This document shows, piece after piece, positions 20,258 through 21,474 of a stretch of DNA of 21,474 bases (positions are counted from its first letter, which is position 1; each line of letters starts with the position of its first letter). Under the pieces are notes generated by a model, which was not told where the DNA came from, ran no database searches, and worked only from the letters and a program-made list of their open reading frames with translations. The translations under genes were made by a program, and so were the position numbers. Origin of the DNA: Actinomortierella ambigua (Eukaryota; Mortierellomycota; Mortierellomycetes; Mortierellales; Mortierellaceae); assembly GCA_016098155.1 (NCBI GenBank), contig JAAAJB010000589.1:1-21474 (forward strand), read 5' to 3'.

Positions 20258-20309
20258 GCTCGCATATGGCGTTGTATCAACATCTCACGTTGCATCGACA
20301 TATGCGAGC
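20258..20309. repeat. 11-bp perfect inverted repeat
   Basis: gctcgcatatg at 20258-20268 is matched by catatgcgagc at 20299-20309, with a 30-bp spacer. Both arms contain an NdeI-like CATATG core. Confidence 0.8.
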
Positions 20310-21422
20310 TGCTGCATACAGCCCTCCCCTGTTGGGCGATGCACAGCAGACTTTTTCTCGCTGCACACCGGGTTAAGTGTGTTCCTCTCTCCTGTGTACT
20401 GTACACCTTTCCCCCTCCTCTCCACCTTTTTCCTTCTTCCTTTTCCATCTCTTCTCCCATCCTGTCATTGAACAGAGTACCCTCCTCATGGCCCAATCCA
20501 TCTAGTTGCCAGGGGAAAAGGAGAGGCGATAGATTACGAAATAGAATAGCGTGAGAGAGTGAGAGAGTGAGAGAGAGAAATAAAGGCATTAAAGGCCAAA
20601 TGCGTCTCTCTTCCCTCCATGCTTGCTGGTCTCTGCTTGCTCTTGTGGCATTCTTAGGCTGGTGATGGTACCTTCATTGCCCTGTCTGGCACAATTCACC
20701 CCCCCCCCATGGAGCTGGGACGAAAGAGTTAAGAACGAGGGCACTCTCGTTAACTTGCTGGAAAGACGATCGACTATGCATCCTCTTTCTTGCTTCATGC
20801 AATGCAAGGACAACGACTCAGATTGGTCTAAGGAGACGACAGCTCCGACGGACGGGCAATATTGGGCGTGCAGTCCAATCCTGTTCCCAACAAAGAGCAA
20901 GCACGACGAAGGGGTTGGAGGAGGGATACTATCCCCCGTTTTGTTAGACGTTGTGACAAATGGCCCTACCCCTCGCCTGCTCTCCCACACACACTCTCTC
21001 TCTCTCTCTTTCTTTCTTTCACTCTCTCTCTCCCCTCGCTCACTCGCTCACTCGCTCGCTCTCCATCGAGTTGATCTATAATACCCCAAAAATAATCGAG
21101 GAAAATGGTGTGGAAACAAGAATGCAGCCAGCCACGTGCGTGAAGCAGTGCATCTGGGTATAGATGATTCAGCGAATGTCTTTCCTCCCCACACTTCCCA
21201 GCTTTAAGATGAATGAAACTCCACTTCGACCGTGGGGCGAGACAAGGCGAGATGTGGAAGAGAGGAAAATGTTGTGCAGTAGTATACCACAAAGCACCCA
21301 TTTCTCTCAAGACTCAAGAACCGTTCTTTTCTGTCGGCAGCACAGTCTGGGAGGATAAATTTGGCAGGGCTTGCGAGCACAGAGCCACCGTTTTCCACAA
21401 ATAAGTTGTCCCACTTGGGCAC

Positions 21423-21426
<4 letters not shown>

Positions 21427-21474
<48 letters not shown>
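21427..21474. repeat. (CT)24 microsatellite at window end
   Basis: An uninterrupted CT dinucleotide run that reaches the last base of the window; its full length is not visible. Confidence 0.95.

Larger units (their letters stand above)
19926..21474. other. Upstream region of the FAD gene and right edge, no supported gene
   Basis: 19940-20080 is purine-rich on the plus strand, the probable leader/promoter of the monooxygenase. Further right are an 11-bp inverted repeat (20258-20309), a CT-rich stretch (about 20400-20460), a 21-codon hydrophobic ORF (20600-20665), CTCG/CTCA repeats (about 21034-21061) and a terminal (CT)n run. Longer open frames on both strands lack recognisable features. Confidence 0.5.

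Noticed and set aside
20152..20589. 145-codon minus-strand frame ending in a coding-like segment
   Set aside because: The N-terminal half is simple sequence, the final part has no recognisable family or acceptor with a pyrimidine tract, and it contains the inverted repeat. Chance is more likely.

Overview
This window looks like nuclear DNA of an early-diverging filamentous fungus, most likely Mortierella-like (Mortierellomycota). That assignment is an inference. It rests on intron-split genes with short introns (about 105 to 250 bp), intronless F-box proteins in tandem, an FAD monooxygenase of a type I know to be expanded in Mortierella, and abundant microsatellites and CT-rich leaders. No prokaryotic operons, viral genes, CRISPR arrays, rRNA or convincing tRNA genes were seen.

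Layout. At 1-112 a pair of related palindrome-bearing repeats opens the window. A decayed minus-strand gene, best read as an Hsp70/HSPA12-like relic, lies at about 284-946. Nothing convincing follows until two head-to-tail plus-strand F-box genes (2813-4504 and 5294-6877). The 7.0-9.9 kb interval is gene-poor, with one doubtful small coding region (8477-8794). A divergent pair comes next: the mitochondrial ribosomal protein bL17m on the minus strand (9955-10939, three exons) and a PHO80-like cyclin on the plus strand (12314-14811, two exons split by a roughly 1 kb intron). The 14.8-17.65 kb interval has one possible two-exon small gene (16156-16651). A seven-exon minus-strand FAD-dependent monooxygenase occupies 17659-19925. 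The last 1.5 kb holds repeats and an inverted repeat but no gene I can support.

The genes do not form a pathway. They are ordinary, independent fungal genes: two probable SCF substrate adaptors, a mitoribosome subunit, a CDK partner cyclin of the Pho80/Pho85 type, and a flavoenzyme. I found no clear new system. The observations most worth a second look are: two GC-AG introns, both with donor AG|GCAAGT, out of nine well-supported introns; a 34/35-nt element present twice in opposite orientation 9.4 kb apart in gene-poor DNA; the repeats at the left edge, whose paired changes keep the palindromes intact; and CT-rich sense-strand leaders upstream of all five well-supported genes.
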